Of a DNA stretch of 64,000 nucleotides, positions 47,008 to 56,930 are shown in pieces. The stretch is from assembly GCF_022201045.2 (NCBI RefSeq), contig NC_068557.1:30419501-30483500 (forward strand), in the 5' to 3' direction. The stretch is from Citrus sinensis (lineage: Eukaryota; Streptophyta; Magnoliopsida; Sapindales; Rutaceae). Numbering within the stretch: position 1 is the stretch's first letter; the number at the start of each line of letters is the position of its first letter. Under the pieces are notes generated by a model, which was given only the letters and a program-made list of their open reading frames with translations, had not been told where the DNA came from and searched no databases. The position numbers were made by a program, and so were the translations under genes.

Positions 47008-48324
47008 ATGGGTAGTGAAACCTTTCACATAGCTATGTATCCATGGTTTGCGATGGGACATCTTACCCCATTTCTTCATATTGCCAACAAGCTTGCAGAA
47101 AGAGGCCACAGAATCTCGTTTCTGTTACCAGCAAAAGCAATAACGAAATTTGAGCCTTCAAATCTTCACAGGGATCTCATTACGTTCATTCCGGTGTCTG
47201 TTCCTCGTGTTGATGGCCTTCCTCCTAGGGCTGAAACAACAAATGATGTCCCTTTCCCTTTGCATCCTCTTCTAATGACAGCCATGGATTTAACTGAGCC
47301 TGCCATCGAATCAGTTCTTCGTCGCCTCAAACCCGATTTTGTCTTCTTTGATTTCACTCACTGGTTGCCTCCGTTGGCACGCAAGTTCGGCATCAAGTCC
47401 GTACTTTATTGCATTATTAGTCCCGCGACAATTGGCTATTTGTTAAGCCCGGAAAGGAAACTGAGGGAGAGAACTTTGACAGACAATGATTTGTTGCGAC
47501 CTCCTCAAGGTTTCCCTACTTCAAAGATTAGGTTACGTGCCCATGAAGCTAGAGGATTAGCTGCTGCAACTGTGAAAGAGTTTGGTGGTGGCCTTTCATT
47601 CGCAAAACGAAACCTACTGTCTTTGAGCGAATGTGATGCAATAGGATTCAAAACATGCAGAGAGATTGAAGGGCCTTATTGTGATTACATTGGGAGCCAA
47701 TTTGGAAAGCCAGTGATTTTGTCTGGGCCAGCATTGCCAGAGTCTCCTCGTTTTGCTTTAGAAGAAAGATGGGAAACGTTGTTGGGTAGCTTTAAATCAA
47801 AGAGTTTGATATTCTGTGCATTTGGAAGTGAATGTGTCCTTAACAAGGAACAGTTTCAAGAACTGGTTCTGGGTTTTGAGCTTTCGGGTTTGCCATTTTT
47901 GGTTGCCTTGAAACCACCAGTGGGACATGATACCATAGAGTCAGCATTGCCCGAAGGGTTTGAAGAAAGAGTGAAAGGAAGAGGATTTATTCATGGTGGT
48001 TGGGTTCAGCAACAGTTGATCTTGAAACATCCCTCTGTTGGGTGTTTTGTGACTCACTGTGGATCAGGATCATTATCAGAGGCTATGGTCAATGAGTGCC
48101 AATTAGTGCTGCTCCCCAATGTTGGTGACCAAATTATAAATGCAAGATTGATGGGCGAAGAGCTCAAAGTTGGAGTGGAAGTTGAGAAAGGAGATGAAGA
48201 CGGATTATTTACAAGAGACGGTGTATGCAGAGCTGTCAAGGCTGTGATTGATGACGACCATAGTGAAGTGGGCAAAGAGATTAAGGAAAATCATGCTAAA
48301 TGGGGGGAGTTTCTTGAGAAGTGA
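47008..48324 (+). CDS. UDP-glycosyltransferase, UGT79-type (group A), C-terminally frameshifted
   Basis: Family-1 glycosyltransferase. Group A (UGT79/91/94) enzymes usually add a sugar to the sugar of a flavonoid or other glycoside. It is one uninterrupted exon of 438 aa. Seen: the N-terminal MYPWFAMGHLTPFLH with the catalytic base candidate H18, the partner Asp candidate D115 in FFDFTHW, and the PSPG donor-binding box from W332 (WVQQQLILKHPS) through H350 (HCGSGS) to D374-Q375. HCGSGS in place of the common HCGWNS is usual for this group. The frame ends early in FLEK. One frame over, the sequence continues as LENSYLDGFVQKLHGL and stops at 48383-48385, as in the paralogue at 55554. A one-base change in or after the G6 run at 48302-48307 explains this. 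About 20 residues are lost; activity is uncertain. Confidence 0.88.
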   Translation: MGSETFHIAMYPWFAMGHLTPFLHIANKLAERGHRISFLLPAKAITKFEPSNLHRDLITFIPVSVPRVDGLPPRAETTNDVPFPLHPLLMTAMDLTEPAIESVLRRLKPDFVFFDFTHWLPPLARKFGIKSVLYCIISPATIGYLLSPERKLRERTLTDNDLLRPPQGFPTSKIRLRAHEARGLAAATVKEFGGGLSFAKRNLLSLSECDAIGFKTCREIEGPYCDYIGSQFGKPVILSGPALPESPRFALEERWETLLGSFKSKSLIFCAFGSECVLNKEQFQELVLGFELSGLPFLVALKPPVGHDTIESALPEGFEERVKGRGFIHGGWVQQQLILKHPSVGCFVTHCGSGSLSEAMVNECQLVLLPNVGDQIINARLMGEELKVGVEVEKGDEDGLFTRDGVCRAVKAVIDDDHSEVGKEIKENHAKWGEFLEK

Positions 48325-48385
48325 ACGGCTTGAAAATTCTTACCTTGATGGTTTTGTTCAGAAGTTGCATGGCCTTTTGAACTGA

Positions 48386-49371
48386 AGTCATCATTTCCAT
48401 CATTATATAAAAAAATTCTTAGTTGCTTTGGTGCCTCTCTCAACTCTCATTACCAGCACCCCGGAGTTTCCCCTCATTTACGTATATACAACGATTAAAG
48501 AACGAAGATTCTTTCGTTGTGTCTTAGCTTACTCCCTTTCAAGGATTAATCTTTTTATTTTTTTAATACTAATATATTAGAACCAAAACTCTATTTATAT
48601 ATTTATAATCAGATAATTATTAAAACTAACTCAAATATATTTTATTATAAAAAATTAATTTTTTAACCGACTTGATATTATTTGATAATAAATGTTCAAC
48701 ATTCAAGTTTTTTTTTTTTTTTTGCCCTTTCAATACCATTGATCAATACAGAATAACATGATATATGTACAAAAATTCACACGACTCTATTAACCGAACA
48801 CGTTTTCATATGTATATTGGTTTTCATAGTCGATCCCCTTCCACCGGGCTCTGAAAGATGGAAAGAAAAATTTTGAATCGACTACTTTTTCCTGTCATTT
48901 AAATGTGGCATTTAATTTAGTTTTAAAGAAAAATGATTTAGTTCATTTATCATTGCTCTTTCTTAATATTTGGCATACTAAAAATGTAAACTAAAAGAGG
49001 TTATGTTAGAAATTTACAAACTATGAGTCACAGAAAGCTAATAAAATCTATATGATGCAAACATAAGACTAAGAAAATCGACCAGGGTCTCCTTTTCTTT
49101 CGTGGGGGGGTGTTTGGTCTGGGCTTTCGTGCCTACGAATGCATGACCAGTGCTCAGTGAAGCCTTCACGAAGATGATGATGAACAGAATTACATTAAGA
49201 TATAGCTTCATTTCGGTGGTTAAGTTCAGATAGGTCCGCAGCGGTATGAAGATGGATACAATGGGAAAGAAATTAACATCTGCAATCGTATTTAATTAAA
49301 CCCATTAGCATGAAGGGCCGAGAAAACCTGATGGAAATCAGTAAGTAATGTGCGATGGAAATGCTAATGGG
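48386..49371. other. Intergenic, no gene seen
   Basis: UGT 3' flank and AT-rich DNA. About 48560-48680 resembles the tail part of the SINE-like family (TTTATAATCAGATAATTATT). The segment after 49080 is less AT-rich but has no supported gene. Confidence 0.45.
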
Positions 49372-49871
49372 TGTTAGGAAATTGGTGGGTGAAGCAGGAC
49401 CGCAGCTAAAGTAAAATTGGTAGAAACAATAAAGAACAAGCACAATAAAGGACACCAGAAATTACGTGGTTCGGCTTTTAGCCTACATTTACGGGCGAAG
49501 ATAGAAGGAAATATTTTACTAGTGAAAATGAGTTACAAGTATTGTAGTATTTTAGCTCACTTTCCAAAAACCCCAATACACCCAAACTCTCTCAATCACT
49601 GTAACAAGAGCTTATAAATGCAAGCTCTTAAACTCTCTCTCAACTCCCTAAATTGCTCTCTGAATGGAATGATTAAGCTCTTCATTTGCACTTATATTTA
49701 TAGCAAAATGATGGCCAAGAAAGTCAAAGCCGTGGGTATCAAAACTTCTTCAAAACCGTGTTCATCAAAGTTTGGTGGGTGAAAACCGTGTTCAATTTTC
49801 AAAGCCATGTGCCACCATTATTTGTTTATGCAAAGCTTCTAGATGCAGCTTCTAGATGCAGCCGATTGACA
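49372..49871 (-). repeat. 3' LTR of the Copia element
   Basis: 500 bp, TG...CA bounded. Holds TATAAATA on the minus strand (about 49688-49699) and a short internal direct repeat AGCTTCTAGATGC near its + strand right end. Confidence 0.95.
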
Positions 49872-49947
49872 TTCTCCCACTTGGAGATTTGATTGAGAAT
49901 CGATCAATCTCCACACCATCCTTTCTGCTTCGCCATAGTCATGTTGC

Positions 49948-52900
49948 TTACGTTGCTGCTAGACCACAAGAGGATCTACTCCAGACAAACTTATCAGTAT
50001 TTATCGGCTTGGTCAAAACATCTGCTAGGTTCTCTTTGGTATGGATTTTCTGTAAATCCACACTTCCATCTTCCACTACTTCTCGAACGAAGTGATACTG
50101 AACTCCTATGTGCTTTGTCCTGGAATGAAATGCTGGATTCCTTGCAATGTGCAAGGCACTCTGACTGTCACAAAACATAGAAATTTTCTCTTATCCATGC
50201 CCGAGCTCCTCCAATAACCTTTGTATCCAAATAGCTTCCTTGCAAGCTTGTGTAGCTGCCATGTACTCTGCTTCTGTTGTAGATAAAGCCACAACGGTTT
50301 GCAGTTTGGAAACCCAGCTTACAGCTGCTCCCGCAAGTGTAAACACATAACCAGTAGTGGATTTCCTTTTATTAAGATCTCCTGCAAAATCTGAATCCAC
50401 ATAGCCCCTGACAGTAAACTCTGATCCTCCATAACATAATGCAACATCTGAGGTTCCTCTTATGTATCTCAAAATCCTCTTCACAGCTATCCAATGCTCT
50501 TCACCAGGATTCGCCATGTATCGACTAACTGCTCCCACTGCTTGTGCAATGTCCGGTCTAGTACATATCATAGCGAACATCAAACTTCCCACTGCTGATG
50601 CATACGGTACTCGAGACATCTCCTTCCTCTCTGCTTCATTACTAGGACACATACTTGAGGATAATTTGAAATTAACAGGAAGTGGGGTAGAAGTTGACTT
50701 ACAATCTTGCATGTTGAAGCGTCGCAAGATTTTCTTCAAGTAATTCTTCTGCGAAAGCCAAATCTTCCTGTTATTTCTGTCTCGGTGAATTTGCATCCCT
50801 AGAATCTTGTTTGCTGGTCCCAAGTCCTTCATTTCAAACTCCCTAGCTAACTGCGCCTTCAATTCTTGGATTCGATCTTTGTTGGGACCTGCTATCAACA
50901 TGTCATCCACATACAACAGCAAAATAATGAAATCATTATCTTCAAAACTCTTGTAATATGCACAATGGTCTGAACTGAGTCTGTTGTATCCAAGGCTCAT
51001 GATGAAGGAATCAAATCTCTTATACTAACACCTCGGCGCCTGTTTGAGACCGTATAGAGATTTGTTCAACCTGCAAACCAAGTTCTCCTTTCCTGTTTCT
51101 GCAAAACCTTCTGGTTGGAGCATATATATTTCTTCTTCAAGTTCTCCATGAAGAAATGCAGTTTTAACATCTAACTGCTCTAGATGTAGGTCAAATGTAG
51201 CACACATTGCCAAGACTATTCTGACTGTTGTGAGTCGAACCACCGGAGAAAATATCTCGTTGAAGTCAATACCTTCTTTCTGAGCATATCCTTTCACTAC
51301 CAGTCTCGCACGATACCGCTCCACTTGGTCATTGCCATCACGTTTGATCTTGTAGACCCATTTGTTTCCAATGGCTTTTCTTCCACGTGGTAGTGGTACA
51401 CGTTCCCATGTCTTGTTCTTGTATAGAGCTTCAATTTCTTCCTGCATTGCTGTCATCCACAAAGCAACATCTGAATTGTTTAAAGCTTCATGGAAAGTTG
51501 AAGGCTCTCCATCCTCTGTTAGAAGACAGTATGCAACGTTGATCTCTGTGACATACTCCGAGTGCCACGTTGGCGGTCGTCTCTCACGAGTTGACCGACG
51601 AACTTCTGGAGCCTCGGACTCGACTGGTTCTTGTTCCTCGTGCTCTGGTGCTGCTTCAGAAGAATCTGAATCTTCTGGATTATTTTCCATATATACCGGT
51701 ATAGTCTCTGACTTTTCTTTTACACTACTATCATCTTCATCTCTCATTTGCAGTTGATCTTCTATAAAGATAACATCTCTGCTGATGACGATCTTGTGGG
51801 TAGTGGGGTCCCACAGACGATACCCCTTTTCTCCATCAGCATACCCCAAGAAGATACATCTTCTAGATTTTGGATCCAACTTTGTTCTTTCTTGGGCATT
51901 GTACATCACGTACACAGGACATCCAAATGCATGTAGGTAAGAATAATCAGCTGGCTTTCCAGTCCACATCTCCATCGCTGTCTTCAGCCCAATTGTTGTA
52001 GATGGCGACCGATTTACTATATAACAAGCAGTTTTGGCTGCTTCTGCCCAGAATAAATTGGGTAGACCAGCAGTCTTCAACATAGCTCTTATTCTTTCTG
52101 TAAGAGTTCTGTTCATCCGCTCCGCCACACCATTTTGTTGAGGAGTGTATGCCACCGTGAACTGCCTCTGAATACCTTCTTGCTTACAGAAAGCAAAAAA
52201 CTCGCTGTCTGTATACTCTCCACCATTATCCGTCCTCAAGCACTTGATCTTTTTACCAGATTCAAGTTCCACCCGCGCTTTGTATTCTTTAAACACAGGA
52301 AATACATCTGACTTTTTCTTAATTGGATACACCCAACATCTTCTAGAATAATCATCAATGAAAGTCACCATGTACTTTGCACCTCCCATGGATATATCCG
52401 GTGATTCCCAAACATCAGAATGAATCAAGTCTAGAATGCATTTACTTCTAGCAATAGATCTACTGAATTTTAATCTATGCTGCTTACTTGTAACACAATG
52501 CTCGCAAAGTGGTAAACTTACCGATTTGAGCCCCGGAAGTAATTTTCGCTCAGAGAGAATCTTCAAGCCTTGTTCTGACATGTGGCCAAGTTTGAGATGC
52601 CACATCATCGTTGATTCTTCTTCATTTGACGCGACACACGCATCAGCCTCCTGTAATGTTTCTCCTCTAAGCATGAATAGATTAGCACCGATCTTTTCTG
52701 CCTTCATCAATACAAGCGCGCCTTTAACGATCTTCATAATTCCATTCTCCACATGAGTTTTGTACCCATGACTATCCATTTGTCCCAAAGACAATAGATT
52801 TTTCTTCAGGCCGTTGACATGTCGTACCTCCCCAATTGTGCGAATTGTACCATCAAACATTTTTATTTTGATAGTACCAATACCAGCGATCTCCAAGGCA

Positions 52901-53016
52901 TGATCATCTCCCATATATACAGATCCTCCTGAGATAGGTTCACATGTATGGAACCATTCTCTCCGAGAAGTCATGTACCAGGTAGCTCCTGAGTCTATAA
53001 GCCAGACATCAGATAG
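49948..53016 (-). pseudogene. Copia pol (protease, integrase, RT, RNase H) with two internal stops
   Basis: The coding frame continues gag's frame from just after a TGA at 53017-53019. Protease: active-site LIDSGATWYM (about 52990-52960). Integrase: HHCC zinc part (WHLKLGH...CEHCV) and DDE core seen in LIHSDVWESP, LRTDNGGEYTD and TPQQNGVAERMN. Reverse transcriptase: DVKTAFLHGELEEEIYM and the catalytic LLYVDDML (about 50905). RNase H: STTEAEYMAA and [12 protein letters not shown], ending in [14 protein letters not shown] before the stop at 49948-49950. Internal stops are TAG at 51025-51027 (after LKQAPRC, where Trp is usual) and TAA at 50191-50193. It cannot make a full polyprotein unless the stops are read through. 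Confidence 0.93.
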
Positions 53017-53877
53017 TCATTTTCTGCCTTCTGAAACAGTTGTTGCCTCGCTGTAGAGTATTTCGCCATCATCTGAGGTACTTGCTACACACCCCTGAGC
53101 ATTTGATGACTCAGGTTCTTTGCCCTCTCTTCTCTTCTGATTACTCCAACACTCTTTCTTAACGTGCCATTTCTTGCCACAGTTGTAGCATTTAACATTC
53201 TTCTTACTTCTGGATTTTGATCTACCATGATTTTGACTCCCACTGGGGCCACGTTCCGTTGATCTCCCTCTCGTCACTGATAGCGCCTCCGCTTGCTGCG
53301 AACTTGCTTGTCTGTTTTCCTTATTTTTCCGCCTGCTCTCCTCATTTAATACGGAGGCTGCAACATCGTCAAAAACTAGACTGTCCACTGGATTGTTGTT
53401 CGTCAGGTTGATGATGAGTTGATCATACGAATCTGGTAGACTTTGAAGTAGAAGCTCTGCACGTTCATTTTCCTCTATATTATGACCCAACGTTGTGAGT
53501 TGTGAAAATAGAGTCTTCAAGTTGTTGATGTGATCAGTCACCATTGTAGATTCCTCCATTCGAAAAGTATAGAGTTTCCTTTTCAAGAAGATTTTGTTGT
53601 GTAGTGATTTGGTCTCGTACAATTTTGTGAGAGTATCCCATATTTTCTTCGCCGTATTTTTCTCTGCCACACTGGATAATACTCCATCAGCAAGTGCCAA
53701 GTGTAAATCAGAAATGGCGTTACCATCTATCTCGTTCCATTTGTCATCAGTTATCTCCATTGGCCTTTCTCCAATTGCTGCCAAGCAATTATTTTTCCTC
53801 AATACAGCTTTCATCTTCATTTTCCACAACGAAAAATTATTTCCGTTAAATTTCTCAATTTCATACTTTGCTGCCAT
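53017..53877 (-). pseudogene. Copia gag
   Basis: Nucleocapsid precursor of the element. The N terminus MAAKYEIEKFNGNNFSLWK matches the usual start of Tnt1-type Gag (a further upstream Met at 53901 is also in frame). A UBN2/gag-type domain follows (LYETKSLHNKIFLKRKLY), then an Arg/Ser-rich region and a CCHC knuckle CYNCGKKWHVKKEC, where Trp replaces the usual Gly before His. The frame is stopped by TGA at 53017, and the protease frame resumes directly behind it without a frame change. Confidence 0.9.
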
Positions 53878-54134
53878 TTTGTTGATAAACACTGCACACA
53901 AGCTAGTATACTACCTTGAATAGTTGTGAGTATGTGTGAGAATGCACACCAGGAAAGTTCCCAAGAAAGACTGGAGGGGTCACAATGGTCCCACTTAAAA
54001 CCCAGACTCCTTAAGCTCTTATCGCCTTTGTGCCAGAACTTTCCTAGACATGTACAAAACCACACAGTTGCTTTACTCACACCACTATTCCCTGCTTTGC
54101 ACCGCAAAATTCTTGGATCGCTTCCACCGTTTCA

Positions 54135-54252
54135 CGTGAATAGTACCGTATACATGAACAATACCGTATACGTGGACAATACCGTATACGTGAATAGTAT
54201 CGTATACGTGAATAGTATTGTATACGTGAATAGTACCCCTTACGTGAACAGT
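54135..54252. repeat. 18-bp tandem repeats in the Copia leader
   Basis: Six to seven units of the type GTGAATAGTACCGTATAC lie between gag and the primer-binding site, with variants in several units and a shortened unit near the LTR side. They fall in the untranslated leader of the retrotransposon RNA. Confidence 0.9.
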
Positions 54253-54292
54253 ACCCAACTCCAAAAAATACAACAAATAGCTCTGATACCAC

Positions 54293-54793
54293 TGTTAGGA
54301 AATTGTTGGGTGAAGCAGACACGCAGCTAAAGTAAAATTGGTAGAAAAATAAAGAACAAGCACAAAAGAGGACACCAGAAATTACGTGGTTCGGCTTTTA
54401 GCCTACATCCACGGGCGAAGACAAAAAGAAATATTTTACTAGTGAAAAGGAGTTACAAGTATTGTAGTATTTTAGCTCACTTCCCAAAAATCCCAATACA
54501 CCCAAACTCTCTCAATCACTGTAACAAGAGCTTATAAATGCAAGCTCTTAAACTCTCTCTCAACTCCCTAAATTGCTCTCTGAATGGAATGATTAAGCTC
54601 TTCATTTGCACTTGTATTTATAGCAAAATGATGGCCAAGAAAGTCAAAGCCGTGGGTATCAAAACTTCTTCAAAACCGTGTTCATCAAAGCTTGGTGGGT
54701 GAAAACCGTGTTCCATCTTCAAAGCCATGTGCCACCATTCTTTGTTTATGTAAAGCTTCTAGATGCAGCTTCTAGATGCAGCCGATATTGACA
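54293..54793 (-). repeat. 5' LTR of the Copia element
   Basis: 501 bp; it contains the promoter of the minus-strand element (TATAAATACAAGTG on the minus strand, near 54610-54622). A 2-bp difference at the + strand right end (GATATTGACA against GATTGACA) separates it from the other LTR. Confidence 0.95.
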
Positions 54794-54798
54794 ATGGG

Positions 54799-55132
54799 AA
54801 ACAAGATTATAAATACCAATCACATTATTATTATTGAGACCATCCTACGCAAAACTTTCTTTTCAGTTAGCTGTTAAATCACACCTTTTGTATCTAATAA
54901 ACATCCCAAATAAATTTAATAATGATGTCAGGCTTAGAAGTTGTATATATACAATGCAAACAGTGTGATCCTAACATTACTCTTGATAAATACATTGGTT
55001 AAATCTTGGGTGCAGTGTTGCTTATTTGTAAATAATTAATTAATTTCAAGTGAGATTAAAGTTGAACACACATATACAGTACATATATTTTAAACCTTAA
55101 CTATAATCACAGTTCACAAGAGAGATGCTATA
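54799..55132 (+). promoter_or_regulatory. Upstream region of the UGT pair
   Basis: Contains TGTATATATACAATGC (about 54943-54958), a TATA-box candidate, and the leader sequence TTAAACC...CAAGAGAGATGCTATA that is repeated before the intact UGT. This appears to be the original promoter of the UGT, now separated from it by the pseudogene copy. Confidence 0.45.
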
Positions 55133-55384
55133 ATGGAAGACAAGAAACTTCACACAGCCATGTATCCATGGTTCGCCACGGGCCATCTGACCTCATATCT
55201 CCATATCTCCAACAAACTTGCAGAAAGAGGCCACAAGATCTCATTTATCTTACCAACAAACACACAGACAAAATTTGAGCCCTTTAATCTTCACAAACAT
55301 CTCATTACTTTCACAAATAATGAAATCAATTCCAGACCGTTCATCAATCTAAAACCAACAATTATTTTCTTTGATCTACATTAA
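55133..55384 (+). pseudogene. Truncated UDP-glycosyltransferase copy
   Basis: The leader and first 60 codons (duplicated from 55070 to 55312) match the intact gene starting at 55554, with a few substitutions (for example [15 protein letters not shown]). At 55313 the match breaks. After a short unmatched stretch, [11 protein letters not shown] resembles the IKPNIVFFDFT segment that lies about 50 residues further on in the intact gene, so an internal deletion joined two parts. A stop follows. It lacks the PSPG box and cannot be an enzyme. Spacing to the intact start codon is 421 bp. Confidence 0.88.
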
Positions 55385-55553
55385 AGATAACAAGAGATTG
55401 CGTGGAGAATGTTTTGACACGTGCGTGCTTTCTCGCTGGCTGGTGCAATTATTGTGAAGAGTTCTGATATTTGCAAACATCATTTTCCTTACATATACAG
55501 TACATATATTTTAAACCTGAACTATAATCACAGTTCACAAGAGAGATGCTATA

Positions 55554-56930
55554 ATGGAAGACAAGAAACTTCACATAGCCATGTATCCATGGTTCGCCAT
55601 GGGCCATCTGACCTCATATCTCCATATTTCCAACAAACTTGCAGAAAGAGGCCACAAGATCTCATTTATCTTACCAACGAACACACATACAAAATTTGAG
55701 CCCTTTAATCTTCACAAACATCTCGTTACTTTCATTCCAATCACCGTCCCTTGTGTTGATGGTCTTCCTTCCGGAACCGAAACAACAACAGATGTTCCTT
55801 TCCCATTGCATCCGCTCCTCATGACTGCCATGGATCTGACTGAGCCCGCCATTGAAGCTATTGTTCGTGACATAAAACCCAACATTGTCTTCTTTGATTT
55901 CACTTACTGGCTTCCTTCATTGGCTCGTAAGCTAGGCATTAAGTCCATCGCTTTTGTCACCATTAGTCCTGCCACCGTTGGCTATCTGTTGAGCCCGGAA
56001 AGAAAGCTTCGTGATAAAGTCTTGACAGAAGCTGACTTGTTGCAGCCTCCGCAAGGTTTCCCTCCTTCAAAGATCAAGTTACGTGCCCATGAAGCTAGAG
56101 GACTAGCTGCTGCAACTGTTAAAGACTTTGGTGGCCTTTCGTTCATGGAGCGATTATTACTCTGTTTAACCGAGTGTGATGCGATTGGTTTCAAAACGTG
56201 CAGGGAGATTGAAGGTGCTTATTGTGATTACGTTGAGAGCCAGTTCGAAAAGCGAGTGATTTTGGCAGGGCCAGTGTTGCCGGAGCCTCCTGCTTCTGTT
56301 TTAGAAGAGGAGTTCGAAATGTTGTTCAGCAGCTTTAAAGCGAAAAGCTTAATATTCTGTGCACTTGGGAGTGAATGTGTTCTCAAGAAGGACCAGTTCC
56401 AAGAACTGATCTTAGGTTTTGAGCTTACAGGTCTCCCCTTTTTCGCTGCCCTGAAACCACCGACGGGACATGATACAATAGAGTCAGCACTCCCTGAAGG
56501 ATTCGAAGACAGAGTCAAAGGAAGAGGATTTGTTCATGGAGGTTGGGTTCAGCAACAGTTGATCTTGAAACATCCCTCTGTTGGGTGTTTTGTGACCCAC
56601 TGTGGATCAGGATCACTGTCAGAGGCTATGGTCAATGAGTGCCAATTAGTGCTGCTCCCAAATGTTGGTGACCAAATTATAAATTCAAGACTGATGGGTG
56701 AAGATCTGAAAGTTGGAGTGGAAGTTGAGAGAGGCGATGAAGATGGATTATTTACAAGAGATGGTGTATGCAAGGCTGTGAAGGCTGTGATGGATGATGA
56801 TAGTGAAGTGGGCAAGGATGCAAGGCAAAATCATGCTGAACTGAGAGAGTTCTTAATCAGCCCAGGGCTTGAGAATTCTTATGTTGATGGTTTTGTTCAG
56901 GAATTGCATAGCCTGGCTGATCTCATGTGA
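55554..56930 (+). CDS. UDP-glycosyltransferase, UGT79-type (group A), intact
   Basis: Likely transfers a sugar from a UDP-sugar to a glycosylated flavonoid or related small molecule in the cytosol; the donor and acceptor cannot be read from sequence. Single exon, 458 aa, the usual family length. N-terminal [20 protein letters not shown] with catalytic base H18. Partner Asp in VFFDFTYW. Middle part ECDAIGFKTCREIEGAYCDY, typical of UGT79. PSPG box from WVQQQLILKHPS through HCGSGSLSEA to VGDQIINSRLM. The C terminus ENSYVDGFVQELHSLADLM is complete, unlike the paralogue at 47008. The start is fixed by agreement with both paralogues. The duplicated leader and broken copy lie directly upstream. Confidence 0.95.
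   Translation: MEDKKLHIAMYPWFAMGHLTSYLHISNKLAERGHKISFILPTNTHTKFEPFNLHKHLVTFIPITVPCVDGLPSGTETTTDVPFPLHPLLMTAMDLTEPAIEAIVRDIKPNIVFFDFTYWLPSLARKLGIKSIAFVTISPATVGYLLSPERKLRDKVLTEADLLQPPQGFPPSKIKLRAHEARGLAAATVKDFGGLSFMERLLLCLTECDAIGFKTCREIEGAYCDYVESQFEKRVILAGPVLPEPPASVLEEEFEMLFSSFKAKSLIFCALGSECVLKKDQFQELILGFELTGLPFFAALKPPTGHDTIESALPEGFEDRVKGRGFVHGGWVQQQLILKHPSVGCFVTHCGSGSLSEAMVNECQLVLLPNVGDQIINSRLMGEDLKVGVEVERGDEDGLFTRDGVCKAVKAVMDDDSEVGKDARQNHAELREFLISPGLENSYVDGFVQELHSLADLM

Larger units (their letters stand above)
49372..54793 (-). mobile_element. Full-length Copia LTR retrotransposon (Tork/Tnt1 type)
   Basis: The LTRs are 49372-49871 and 54293-54793. Each begins TGTTAGG and ends TTGACA on the + strand. 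A perfect 5-bp target duplication ATGGG flanks them (49367-49371 and 54794-54798). On the coding minus strand, a primer-binding site TGGTATCAGAGC (54291-54280, initiator-Met tRNA type) follows the 5' LTR, and a purine tract AAGTGGGAGAA precedes the 3' LTR. The internal order is gag, protease, integrase, RT, RNase H, i.e. Copia. LTRs differ at roughly twenty positions of 500 by eye, so the insertion is not very recent. Three in-frame stops and no frameshifts were seen. It lies between two UGT genes. Confidence 0.97.

Noticed and set aside
54077-54322. Minus-strand frames with repeated Tyr-Tyr-Ser-Arg-Ile-Arg units in the Copia leader
   Set aside because: They are translations of the 18-bp repeats between primer site and gag, where no protein is expected.
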